From the IMG/VR virus record IMGVR_UViG_3300026118_000039, positions 1 to 25,680 of that record: DNA of 25,680 nucleotides. One strand, given 5' to 3'. The notes below the pieces were generated by a model. That model was not told where the DNA came from and searched no databases. It was given only the letters and a program-made list of their open reading frames with translations. This DNA comes from a virus. Position 1 is the stretch's first letter. Each line of letters starts with the position of its first letter. Positions 20,892-25,680 of this stretch are shown piece by piece. The position numbers and the translations under genes were made by a program.

Positions 20892-21088
20892 TTTAGCTGC
20901 TCGGGGTAGGCGAGCACCTTGCGAGTTTCATCTTGCAGCTCAACCGTTGTGCTTTGCCCGTGACAGTGCGGACATGTCCAGCACGTCTCCGCAATCCAGA
21001 ACCGCCCAGACTCCCGCCAGTCAATCGAGCTACACGCGCCGCAATGCGGGCAACGGATATTGTGATAATGAGATTCCGGGATTTTCAT
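20888..21088 (-). CDS. Zinc-ribbon protein, 66 aa
   Basis: Two Cys pairs form a classic ribbon: CPHC (residues 13-16) and CPHC (39-42), with additional cysteines (ACSS, ETCWTC), in a 66-aa protein with a polar C-terminus (DETRKVLAYPEQLK). It probably binds one zinc and perhaps nucleic acid. It overlaps both neighbours as ATGA. Confidence 0.65.
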   Translation of the reverse strand: MKIPESHYHNIRCPHCGACSSIDWRESGRFWIAETCWTCPHCHGQSTTVELQDETRKVLAYPEQLK

Positions 21089-21591
21089 TGCTGCTTTTCG
21101 TTCAGCGCCTCGGCTTGCGCGATGGCGTTTCTCAGTTTGCAGATATTCACGCCGACTTTATAGGCGTCATCTTCGCCACAGATAAACATTTGATCCTCGT
21201 GCATGGCCAGATGCAGCTTGGCCACGCTTAGCAAGCTGTCATGGCTCGCCTTGAGCGCGTTGTAGTGGGCGCGGAACCGTTCAATCTGCTGGGCGGCATC
21301 GTCCGTCCACGGGTTGCCCAGGACTGTGCTTTGGCCATTTGTGCCAGAACCATGCAAGGAGCCTCCGCCTCCGTCTCCGCCAGCGCCATACGGCGCGCTT
21401 TGGTCTGCTTCGTCGTGAAGTTCGTCTTTCATGGCAACACCCCTTTCGGGCCAACAATTTCGCGCCGATATTTTGCAAACCGTTTCCAGCACGCCCAGGA
21501 AAGCTTCAAACCTTCCCTTGTCCGCTTCCGCCCAGTGCGTTGCGCGCACGTCCACGTTCAACACTTCGGCTTGGTTGGCTTCGTCGATCAT
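21085..21591 (-). CDS. Hypothetical protein with Gly-rich linker, 168 aa
   Basis: The ATG at 21591 has GTGAGGC just upstream (GAGG four bases before the start). A second ATG at 21432 with GAAAGGGG could give a 115-aa form. Residues 1-50 are helical and charged, residues about 65-85 are a flexible Gly/Ser/Asp linker (YGAGGDGGGGSLHGSG), and residues 95-168 are helical (QIERFRAHYNALKASHDSLL). It is preceded by a 146-base structured leader, the only large gap in this operon. No family recognised. Confidence 0.55.
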   Translation of the reverse strand: MIDEANQAEVLNVDVRATHWAEADKGRFEAFLGVLETVCKISARNCWPERGVAMKDELHDEADQSAPYGAGGDGGGGSLHGSGTNGQSTVLGNPWTDDAAQQIERFRAHYNALKASHDSLLSVAKLHLAMHEDQMFICGEDDAYKVGVNICKLRNAIAQAEALNEKQQ

Positions 21592-21594
21592 ATC

Positions 21595-21731
21595 GCCTCA
21601 CGGTTTGAAAGAGCGTTCCCGCCGTGAGACATGCGCCCGAAAGCGTCAATCGCAGGCCGCGAACCTGCTCGGGAACGCTCCAAATTTGTTTTGCTTTAAG
21701 TCTCACTCAGAACCGGCGCTCTGTCCGGTTC
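21595..21731 (-). promoter_or_regulatory. Structured mRNA leader with three-way junction and SD-sequestering alternatives
   Basis: On the minus transcript this leader holds, in order: hairpin GAACCGG/CCGGTTC (21725-21731 with 21710-21716); strand GTGAGAC (21700-21706); an 11-bp perfect long-range helix (21670-21680 with 21611-21621) enclosing hairpins GCAGG/CCTGC (21652-21668) and TGACGC/GCGCA (21632-21649); the joining strand GTCTCAC (21624-21630); and the Shine-Dalgarno region GTGAGGC (21595-21601). GTCTCAC can pair perfectly with the upstream GTGAGAC, or with the Shine-Dalgarno strand by seven pairs including one G-U. So the same strand can hide or free the ribosome site. This is read from the sequence; that it acts as a switch is inference. 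Confidence 0.5.
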
Positions 21732-21737
21732 GGGGTG

Positions 21738-21995
21738 TTACTTGTTGTAGTTGCGCTGTGTTCTCACCCAAGAGACAGAATCAGCCGCGTGAGCTTCCAT
21801 GATAATTCCTCGCGGTGGACATGCACCGTAGCAGTCTCGCAAGTAATAGATTTGTGTCCCGTGAACACGATGCACGCGATAAATCACAGTTGGCCACTGC
21901 GGGCGAAAGAATAAATCGCCGACTTCCCACTTTGGATATTTCCTCCGCTTGGGCTTGGGTGAATTGTGAGCCTGAATGAATTTATCCAGAGTCAT
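21738..21995 (-). CDS. Hypothetical basic protein, 85 aa
   Basis: A basic N-terminal half (KPKRRKYPKWEVGDLFFRPQ) leads into a beta-rich part (TVIYRVHRVHGTQIYYLRDC) and a tail. It has the look of a small SH3-like or OB-like protein, which I cannot confirm. The start overlaps the upstream gene as ATGA. It precedes the structured leader. Confidence 0.6.
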   Translation of the reverse strand: MTLDKFIQAHNSPKPKRRKYPKWEVGDLFFRPQWPTVIYRVHRVHGTQIYYLRDCYGACPPRGIIMEAHAADSVSWVRTQRNYNK

Positions 21996-22225
21996 ACGAT
22001 GGCGCTTACTACTCGCGTTTTGGCTTGGCCCTTAATCAGGCGCTCGACTCGCGCGCACAGTTTCCCCGCCTGCTCTCTGGACAGTCCGCGTTCATCCTTA
22101 ATCTCAACGCTGATACGTACAAGGGTTTTGCGGTCGTCGTCATCGGCTGGCCAATTTGGGGTGTGTCCACTGAACCAACTTTCTGGCTGGCTCATCAAGC
22201 GGTGAAGATCGTTGCGATAACTCAT
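21992..22225 (-). CDS. Hypothetical protein, 77 aa
   Basis: Contains an aromatic/acidic N-terminal half (SWFSGHTPNWPADDDDRKTL) and a helical basic C-terminal half (SREQAGKLCARVERLIKGQA). Both ends overlap the neighbouring genes as ATGA. No family recognised. Confidence 0.6.
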   Translation of the reverse strand: MSYRNDLHRLMSQPESWFSGHTPNWPADDDDRKTLVRISVEIKDERGLSREQAGKLCARVERLIKGQAKTRVVSAIV

Positions 22226-22632
22226 AATGGGTATGCTCGCATTTCCGGTTCGTCGTAAACAAAACAGCGGCGAGCCTGATCGAGAATCACGGTGTCTATA
22301 TCCCAGTCATGGCCGAAGGCATGGGTTTGGAACACTTTCACCTTGCCGTCAGGCGATACCCGAATTGCCTTACGACCAAAAACCGCCTTGCCGAAAAAAT
22401 AGCGTTGCGCTGGCGCTGGTAGGCGAATCCATTTGTCCTCCAATTCGGAGAGCTTCACCGCTTCAAAAAATCCAAGGTGGTCCTTTGCGCCTTGAAGGTA
22501 GAAAGTCTGTCCCTTGGTATGCCTTGCACGCGCCAAAACAGTACAAATTTGCCAGCCGGGTTTGTAACCAATTTCGGTGCTGACAACTTGGTTGCCCGTG
22601 TCAACGTCGGGCGAATTTGTTTCTTGTCTCAC
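22222..22632 (-). CDS. Hypothetical protein, 136 aa (GTG start); first gene of the recombination operon
   Basis: A mixed alpha/beta protein with many aromatics (YKPGWQICTVLARARH, RYFFGKAVFGRKAIRV). It starts at a GTG (22632) two to three bases after AGGGA. It is promoter-proximal in the minus operon that ends at 17337, and faces the divergent region 22633-22839. It has no Cys cluster or membrane segment. No family recognised. Confidence 0.55.
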   Translation of the reverse strand: MRQETNSPDVDTGNQVVSTEIGYKPGWQICTVLARARHTKGQTFYLQGAKDHLGFFEAVKLSELEDKWIRLPAPAQRYFFGKAVFGRKAIRVSPDGKVKVFQTHAFGHDWDIDTVILDQARRCFVYDEPEMRAYPL

Positions 22633-22839
22633 GTCCCTAATCTACACGGGCGCCAAAACGAGCACAATCGGGGAAACCCCGCGACGTGACTACCGTATTC
22701 TCCCCGATATAACCCGGGCCAAACCTTGGTTCACGAATAGTAGGTCCCCCGATTGCGCGCGGATTCTGAACGTGATTGAATCCTGTTCGCTGGCCAGAAG
22801 CTAGCTCCCGCGTCAGACCGGGATTGAAGAAAGGCAACA
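22633..22839. promoter_or_regulatory. Divergent regulatory region
   Basis: No supported gene in these 207 bases. The sequence CCCCGATTG occurs at 22665-22673 (minus orientation) and 22747-22755 (plus), and CCCCGAT at 22702-22708 (plus). A minus-strand promoter candidate has GTGAAC (22729-22734) 17 bases from TATATC (22706-22711), the latter overlapping one of these boxes. An inverted repeat GGATTC...GAATCC lies at 22761-22783, and CGGGG-AAA-CCCCG at 22669-22681. The layout suggests operators for a repressor; which gene encodes it is unknown. Confidence 0.4.
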
Positions 22840-23079
22840 ATGGAAAATCCGATAACAGTTCTAGCGAATGTGGCTCGCGGATACGCCACTGATTCACAAT
22901 GCGAAAACGCACTCAAGCGAGATGTTGAGTTGACAGAGGCTCTAAGTAACGCTTACGAGGCAATGCTGGTAATGCGCGCCATGCTCGCAAAGGCTGACGT
23001 TTCCTTGAAAGGCGGAAAGCTTCAGCAAGTCATCGACTCGGTTGCGATGACGCTTCATCCGGTGAAAGGGCAAGTATGA
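22840..23079 (+). CDS. Hypothetical helical protein, 79 aa
   Basis: The ATG at 22840 follows AAAGGCAACA. The protein is largely helical (VELTEALSNAYEAMLVMRAM) with one cysteine and a basic middle. It is the first gene of the plus-strand early-type series and divergent from the recombination operon. The stop overlaps the next start as ATGA. No family recognised. Confidence 0.6.
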   Translation: MENPITVLANVARGYATDSQCENALKRDVELTEALSNAYEAMLVMRAMLAKADVSLKGGKLQQVIDSVAMTLHPVKGQV

Positions 23080-23285
23080 AAATGCGCCGAATCAAAGTGT
23101 CCTACGTCGTGAACATCTCGGATCAAGAATACAAAGCGCTTGTCGCCCTTGGCCGGGAATGGGGATTGGACTACGACACGAAAACAACGGTTGCGCGCCC
23201 TCTGCAAATCGCCAAGCGAGCGTTGCGTAATTCCGGCGAATCGGGTTGCCTCTCACTCATTCCAACAAACAACTGCGTGTTTTGA
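23076..23285 (+). CDS. Hypothetical small basic protein, 69 aa
   Basis: Mixed alpha/beta and basic (KMRRIKVSYVVNISDQEYKA), with a polar C-terminus. The start overlaps the previous stop as ATGA. There is no Cys cluster or membrane segment. No family recognised. Confidence 0.55.
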   Translation: MKMRRIKVSYVVNISDQEYKALVALGREWGLDYDTKTTVARPLQIAKRALRNSGESGCLSLIPTNNCVF

Positions 23286-23289
23286 TTTT

Positions 23290-23385
23290 ATGCACAACGA
23301 ACAATTCCACGATCACGCGAGCCATTTAGCCGCTCACGCGGGCAAGTCCTCAGTTGCCGCCCGGTCTGAAGTGAGCGGCTTTTAA
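23290..23385 (+). CDS. Possible micro-protein, 31 aa
   Basis: An ATG five bases after the previous stop opens MHNEQFHDHASHLAAHAGKS followed by SVAARSEVSGF. It is His-rich and has no clear ribosome site. Its second half coincides with the terminator-like hairpin at 23328-23383, so it may be chance. Confidence 0.2.
   Translation: MHNEQFHDHASHLAAHAGKSSVAARSEVSGF
23328..23383 (+). terminator. Intrinsic terminator
   Basis: Arms AGCCGCTCAC (23328-23337) and GTGAGCGGCT (23371-23380) form ten perfect pairs followed by TTTT (23380-23383). The 33-base interior can form a smaller hairpin (GGCAA/TTGCC). It would separate the two genes before it from the gene starting at 23398. Confidence 0.55.
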
Positions 23386-23389
23386 CTCT

Positions 23390-23405
23390 CAAAACTTATG
23401 ACAAC
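23390..23405 (+). repeat. 16-bp direct repeat, copy 1 (start region)
   Basis: CAAAACTTATGACAAC, spanning the start codon of the gene at 23398. An identical copy is at 24001-24016. Confidence 0.7.
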
Positions 23406-23658
23406 CTTACAACCGAAACATGCAAAACTCAGCGCCGTAGGTCTTTCAACCTTCCACGGACGCGAAGTCTATCCGTTTTTTGTCGCGGGCTGGCTCACGC
23501 TGGCCAATGGCAAAACTGAAACGTTCGCTTGGCACGTCCCTGATTTGAACTGGGGCGGCTTTGACTGGTCTTCCGTCCAGATCAAACCGGACGTTGCCGC
23601 GAAAATGGTCGAACTACAGACCGCTCAAGAAATCTGGATTAGCTACGCCCGGCCATGA
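23398..23658 (+). CDS. Hypothetical protein, 86 aa
   Basis: A beta-rich protein with many Trp/Phe residues (FVAGWLTLANGKTETFAWHV, then LNWGGFDWSSVQIKP), with no membrane segment or Cys motif. The start has no Shine-Dalgarno and lies within the repeated 16-bp sequence. The stop overlaps the next start as ATGA. No family recognised. Confidence 0.55.
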   Translation: MTTLQPKHAKLSAVGLSTFHGREVYPFFVAGWLTLANGKTETFAWHVPDLNWGGFDWSSVQIKPDVAAKMVELQTAQEIWISYARP

Positions 23659-23969
23659 ATTCGAAGCAATGCCCAAAGTGTAGCGCGTGCTCACCAGACA
23701 ACGCCGCTAGTTGCCGAGACTGCGGCTTTCAATGGCCGGTGCCAATCTCTCACGCGGACTATGTAGCGGAGAGTAATCGGAATTACGACTTGGGCCGAAA
23801 GCACGCGCAGGACGAATCCGTTCCAATGGAAAGCGCCTTGTTGCGACTATTCCTTTCCTGCGCGCACCTGCGGCTTAGGTGTGAGCAAGTCTGTCCGTCG
23901 ATCAAGTCATTCTCAGACTGGGAAGACAACACGAAGGCAATGCAGAACGCCGAGAACGTGCTCCGCTAA
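23655..23969 (+). CDS. Zinc-ribbon protein, 104 aa
   Basis: The N-terminus is a zinc ribbon: CPKCSAC (Cys6, Cys9, Cys12) and CRDCGFQW (Cys20, Cys23). The rest is helical with further cysteines (LSCAHLRLRCEQVC). It is probably a small metal-binding protein of the phage early region. The stop is followed by a small hairpin, CGCTAA-CCC-TTAGCG. Confidence 0.6.
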   Translation: MNSKQCPKCSACSPDNAASCRDCGFQWPVPISHADYVAESNRNYDLGRKHAQDESVPMESALLRLFLSCAHLRLRCEQVCPSIKSFSDWEDNTKAMQNAENVLR

Positions 23970-24000
23970 CCCTTAGCGCAAACCCTCACGCCGCTGGCCG

Positions 24001-24016
24001 CAAAACTTATGACAAC
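24001..24016 (+). repeat. 16-bp direct repeat, copy 2 (vestigial start)
   Basis: Identical to 23390-23405. Here the ATG opens only seven codons (MTTPKTG) before a stop, so it looks like a remnant or a leader peptide before the promoter at 24055. Confidence 0.65.
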
Positions 24017-24054
24017 ACCGAAAACCGGGTAGTGGCCTGATTTGATTTTTCATG

Positions 24055-24082
24055 TTGACAATAGCTAACAGATCGGTATTCT
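24055..24082 (+). promoter_or_regulatory. Strong-looking promoter, near-leaderless message
   Basis: A perfect TTGACA (24055-24060), a 16-base spacer and TATTCT (24077-24082). The predicted start is at about 24089, three bases before the ATG at 24092, and there is no Shine-Dalgarno. This indicates a leaderless or nearly leaderless mRNA. Confidence 0.55.
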
Positions 24083-24091
24083 AGCGGCACA

Positions 24092-24502
24092 ATGAATACA
24101 ACAAAACGTTTGGTTGATAAGTTGATGGCGATGGAAGCGAGCACGGCTGACAAGGGTTTGCTGGACGTGTCGAGTGTGGACCTTGCCGAAGCATATCGGT
24201 TGGCCCGCGAGGTTAACCGAGGCAGCGATAAGTTCAGCCGTGACAATGAAGTGTTTGTGGCGATAAACACGTTTGCGACATTCTACCGCTTCGACCTCGC
24301 GAATGGTGTTTACGCCAACTCGCCATTGATGCAGGACTTTGACGGTTCTGCTACGGGCTACTGGGAACGCCGCGCGCATTATTTCGGTACTTCTGACGAG
24401 GAGCTTGCTCAAATCAAGCGCGACATAGCGGCTGAGGTTAAAGAGGAAAGGCACAAGGAGCTTCAAAAACATAACGCCAAAGCGAACGGGGGTGCGCTGT
24501 GA
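24092..24502 (+). CDS. Hypothetical protein, 136 aa
   Basis: A helical protein (NTTKRLVDKLMAMEASTADK, DLAEAYRLAREVNRG) with a central aromatic part (FATFYRFDLANGVYANSPLM) and a charged C-terminus. It has no Cys motif or membrane segment. It is transcribed from its own promoter and coupled to the next gene by GTGA. No family recognised. Confidence 0.6.
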   Translation: MNTTKRLVDKLMAMEASTADKGLLDVSSVDLAEAYRLAREVNRGSDKFSRDNEVFVAINTFATFYRFDLANGVYANSPLMQDFDGSATGYWERRAHYFGTSDEELAQIKRDIAAEVKEERHKELQKHNAKANGGAL

Positions 24503-24801
24503 TCACCATCGAATTGGAGCGATGCCCGTTGTGCGGTCACACTGCCATTCAAACAGTGAACAACGGCGTCGCGCGGGTAGCATGTTCGCGGTGCGGATTG
24601 AACATTGAAAGCTGGATACTTAACGAAGCTCCGGTGGTAGCAGTCAACCGGGTTGTCGCGAAGTGGAACAAGCGCGTAACCGCTGACCTTCTTGCAACCT
24701 TGCAAGGGATTGCGGATTCGGCTGCGCACATTGGAAACAACGTCACGCCGAGCATGATTGAGCGGGTGGCTCGTAAGGCCATCGCCAAAGCCAACCCTTG
24801 A
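24499..24801 (+). CDS. Lar-like zinc-ribbon protein (restriction alleviation type), 100 aa (GTG start)
   Basis: Residues 1-60 follow the Lar pattern: CPLCGHTAI (Cys9, Cys12), ACSRCGLNIE (Cys29, Cys32) and the closing AVNRVVAKWNKR, equivalent to the conserved A...WNxR. Lar of the Rac prophage modulates host type I restriction; related phage ribbons are often annotated that way without proof. Residues 60-100 are an extra helical tail. The GTG start overlaps the previous stop as GTGA. Family likeness is good; an antirestriction role here is inference. Confidence 0.6.
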   Translation: MITIELERCPLCGHTAIQTVNNGVARVACSRCGLNIESWILNEAPVVAVNRVVAKWNKRVTADLLATLQGIADSAAHIGNNVTPSMIERVARKAIAKANP

Positions 24802-24804
24802 CCT

Positions 24805-25653
24805 ATGAACCGACTCACTAACGAAGACCGCGCGCGCGCCGTTGCCTGCCTTGTGGAAGGCAACAGCCAGCGCTCCACTTGCCGCATGACTGGACTCGCA
24901 AGGCAAACCGTTCAGCGGCTCGCTGTGGACCTTGGTGAAGCGTGCGAGAAGTTCGCCGCAAAAGTCATGGTGAACCTGCCATGCACGTCGCTTCAATGCG
25001 ACGAGATTTGGAGCTTCTGCTACGCGAAGCAAAAGAACGTTCCATCGCATCTGCGCGGTACTGGCAAGGCCGGGGACATCTGGACTTGGGTTGCCATCGA
25101 CCGGACGACAAAGTTGATCCCAGCTTGGTATGTGGGCGACCGCACAACGATGAGCGCCTACAAGTTCCTTCGCAACCTCTCGCCCCGTCTCGCGGAGCGC
25201 GTTCAGATTGCGACGGACGGGCACAAGGCTTACGCGCTGGCCATGAAAGGCGCGTTCAACGGCTCGCCAGTCGATTACGGAACGGTCGTGAAGATTTACG
25301 CGGAGCCGTGGGGCGAAGGCAAATACAGCCCCGGCGTCGTCACCGGCGCGAAGCGAGAGATTGTCTTTGGCGCGCCAGACCGCGACGCCATCTGCACAAG
25401 CCACGCGGAGCGGCAGAACCTCACGATGCGAATGGGAATGCGCCGTTTCACCCGCCTGACCAATGGCTTCAGCAAGAAAGTGGAGAACCATCGGCTCGCA
25501 GTGGCGCTCCACTTTGTTCACTACAACTTCGCGCGCATCCACCAGTCGCTGCGCATCACTCCGGCGATGGCGGCGGGCCTGACTGACCACGTTTGGGAGC
25601 TTTCCGAGATAATCGGATTGCTTGAGACTGAGGAGGCTGCTCTGTGCGTTTAA
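24805..25653 (+). CDS. IS1-like DDE transposase, 282 aa, intact
   Basis: Begins with a helix-turn-helix (RSTCRMTGLARQTVQRL, near residues 23-39). The catalytic core shows LQCDEIWSF (D66), IATDGHKAY (D138) and SHAERQNLTMRMG (E202), the DDE set and RxxR-type context of IS1-family transposases, then VENHRLAVALHFVHYNFARIHQSLR. The frame is complete and there is no programmed frameshift as in classic IS1. It starts only three bases after the Lar-like gene, and I see no terminal inverted repeats: the upstream side is coding, and only 27 bases lie downstream before the window ends. It may be a single-frame IS1-type element whose right end lies outside, or a transposase gene domesticated in the phage early operon. 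Confidence 0.85.
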   Translation: MNRLTNEDRARAVACLVEGNSQRSTCRMTGLARQTVQRLAVDLGEACEKFAAKVMVNLPCTSLQCDEIWSFCYAKQKNVPSHLRGTGKAGDIWTWVAIDRTTKLIPAWYVGDRTTMSAYKFLRNLSPRLAERVQIATDGHKAYALAMKGAFNGSPVDYGTVVKIYAEPWGEGKYSPGVVTGAKREIVFGAPDRDAICTSHAERQNLTMRMGMRRFTRLTNGFSKKVENHRLAVALHFVHYNFARIHQSLRITPAMAAGLTDHVWELSEIIGLLETEEAALCV

Positions 25654-25680
25654 TCGCATCTTGCACAACGCTGAAGGCCA

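Noticed and set aside
21611-21680. tRNA-like fold
   Set aside because: The length (70 bases) and a closing stem resemble a tRNA, but the T-arm sequence and position do not fit on either strand. It fits better as a leader structure.
22637-22912. Minus-strand frame of 91 codons in the divergent region
   Set aside because: It overlaps the start of the plus-strand gene at 22840 and the operator-like repeats. The translation is low in recognisable structure and has no ribosome site.
1-25680. CRISPR arrays, tRNA and rRNA genes
   Set aside because: I looked for regularly spaced repeats and for tRNA T-loop and acceptor patterns and found none. A dedicated search could still find a tRNA.

Overview
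This window looks like part of a tailed double-stranded DNA phage genome or prophage (Caudoviricetes-like). It carries the nuclease half of a large terminase, a probable portal protein, a scaffold-like coiled-coil protein, a probable major capsid protein, tail or adhesin-like proteins, and an ERF/YqaJ recombination module. Genes are packed tightly, and most neighbours share a 4-nt ATGA or GTGA stop/start overlap. I see no ribosomal, tRNA or metabolic housekeeping genes. The CYDQCIP repeat, the secreted tail-like proteins and the IS1-type transposase remind me of environmental phages of Verrucomicrobiota and related groups. That host guess is inference and weak.

Layout. (1) 3-1007, plus strand: 5'-truncated terminase. 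(2) 976-3061, minus strand: four genes including the scaffold-like protein. (3) 3062-3314: divergent promoter region encoding a compact, terminator-ended RNA with two hairpins whose loops are perfectly complementary; I consider this the most interesting object here. (4) 3315-4078, plus strand: two small genes of unknown function. (5) 4132-12535, minus strand: reading in the direction of transcription, small membrane and zinc-finger proteins, a stand-alone sigma region 4 protein, five glycosyltransferase or methyltransferase genes, a small gene, then the portal. (6) 12585-17359, plus strand: a Cys-rich protein, the capsid protein after a long leader, an acidic protein, a CYDQCIP-repeat protein, three proteins with secretion-type N-termini, and a small basic protein. 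(7) 17337-22632, minus strand: recombination operon (three small genes, ERF annealing protein, coiled-coil protein, YqaJ exonuclease, small genes downstream). It is interrupted by one structured leader at 21595-21731 that could control translation by sequestering the Shine-Dalgarno. (8) 22840-25653, plus strand: small early-type genes, a Lar-like zinc ribbon protein and an IS1-like transposase.

How the parts may work together. The terminase, portal, scaffold and capsid genes would build and fill the head. The secreted or adhesin-like proteins and the CYDQCIP protein may be tail or surface components. The glycosyltransferase/methyltransferase block would modify virion or host-surface glycans. 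ERF, the coiled-coil protein and YqaJ would carry out single-strand annealing recombination. The sigma region 4 protein, the two structured RNAs and the divergent promoter regions are the visible regulatory layer. Structural genes lie on both strands, which is unusual for this kind of phage.
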